From Candidatus Nitrosopumilus sp. (GTDB lineage Archaea; Thermoproteota; Nitrososphaeria; Nitrososphaerales; Nitrosopumilaceae), in contig JAOTSS010000003.1 of assembly GCA_029864805.1 (NCBI GenBank), positions 1-62,417 of the forward strand: a stretch of DNA of 62,417 bases, in the 5' to 3' direction. The notes below the pieces were generated by a model. It worked only from the letters and a program-made list of their open reading frames with translations. It was not told the DNA's origin and did no database searches. The position numbers and the translations under genes are program-made. Positions within the stretch are counted from its first letter, which is position 1, and the number at the start of each line of letters is the position of its first letter. Below are positions 62,356 to 62,417 of this stretch, in pieces.

Positions 62356-62417
62356 TCAGTCTATACCCATGGCAATTCCATCACGGCGGATCTCTGCAAT
62401 TCCTTGGAATCCTTTGG
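62356..62417 (-). CDS. C-terminal end of a gene entering from the right edge (gamma-glutamyltransferase-like?)
   Basis: The last 19 residues read KGFQGIAEIRRDGIAMGID to a TGA. The R-R-D-G-x-A-x-G end resembles gamma-glutamyltranspeptidases, but so short a piece is not decisive. Confidence 0.4.
   Translation of the reverse strand, partial: KGFQGIAEIRRDGIAMGID

Overview
The window looks like a marine ammonia-oxidising thaumarchaeon (Nitrososphaeria, Nitrosopumilus/Nitrosarchaeum-like). The DNA is strongly AT-rich. The gene set is archaeal: ribosomal proteins S24e and S27ae, aIF5A, SRP54, Pus10, Dph6, AMP phosphorylase, archaeal shikimate kinase and the ADTH synthase/DHQ synthase II route into the shikimate pathway. 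It also carries lineage-typical secreted proteins: a multicopper oxidase, a cupredoxin with a PEFG-type C-terminus, and an FN3-repeat protein ending in a WWS-type domain. Many genes have a TATA-like box about 26 nt before the start codon, which fits leaderless transcripts. No ammonia-oxidation, CRISPR or intact transposase genes were seen.

Layout. 0-3.6 kb: a partial coiled-coil/PAE-repeat protein, a Cys protein, a UbiD decarboxylase converging on an MqnC-like radical SAM enzyme (probably menaquinone). 3.7-12.9 kb: a nearly complete aromatic amino acid operon running from ADTH synthase to prephenate dehydrogenase, with a chorismate mutase-aminotransferase fusion and a GC-rich structured RNA candidate between aroA and aroC. 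12.9-22.4 kb: NUDIX, ThiC, ThiD-ThiN, GNA1-like acetyltransferase, GalT-like, apgM, DUF309, S24e/S27ae, an HExxH protein. 22.4-26.9 kb: no large genes, but a tRNA-Pro(CGG) and about fifteen tiny ORFs (single-helix membrane peptides, zinc ribbons, a 43-aa PHD-like finger, a 31-aa microprotein). 26.9-45 kb: Pus10, SRP54, Dph6, MCO, flippase-like protein, DoxX, Yip1, VOC protein, methyltransferase, DUF151 nuclease, AMP phosphorylase, PRPP synthetase, YjbQ, aIF5A, cupredoxin. 45-49 kb: two secreted proteins that each contain an internal duplication, then decayed gene copies. 49-62 kb: Roadblock-like proteins, phasin-like helical proteins, small paralogues, a CaCA exchanger, a kinase-like P-loop protein, Dps, an SLC13 transporter, a universal stress protein, an FN3 protein and a phasin-like gene.

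The most interesting material lies in the small and repeated elements. (1) A 29-bp dyad (AGTTGAT-N15-ATCAACT) recurs six times at 49.8-61.3 kb, mostly at promoters of small or phasin-like genes. (2) A 67-nt hairpin flanked by AGTGAATTC arms is present twice in inverted orientation, each time next to a dyad. (3) Two small-gene families, a PHD-like finger and a 59-aa Cys protein, have intact copies at 22.9-23.9 kb and decayed copies at 31 and 48-49 kb. (4) Two 30-31-aa microproteins share a DPDSFDxETxxLGT core. (5) Several genes are interrupted by in-frame stops or frameshifts. Functions for these are inference; structure and repetition were read from the sequence.
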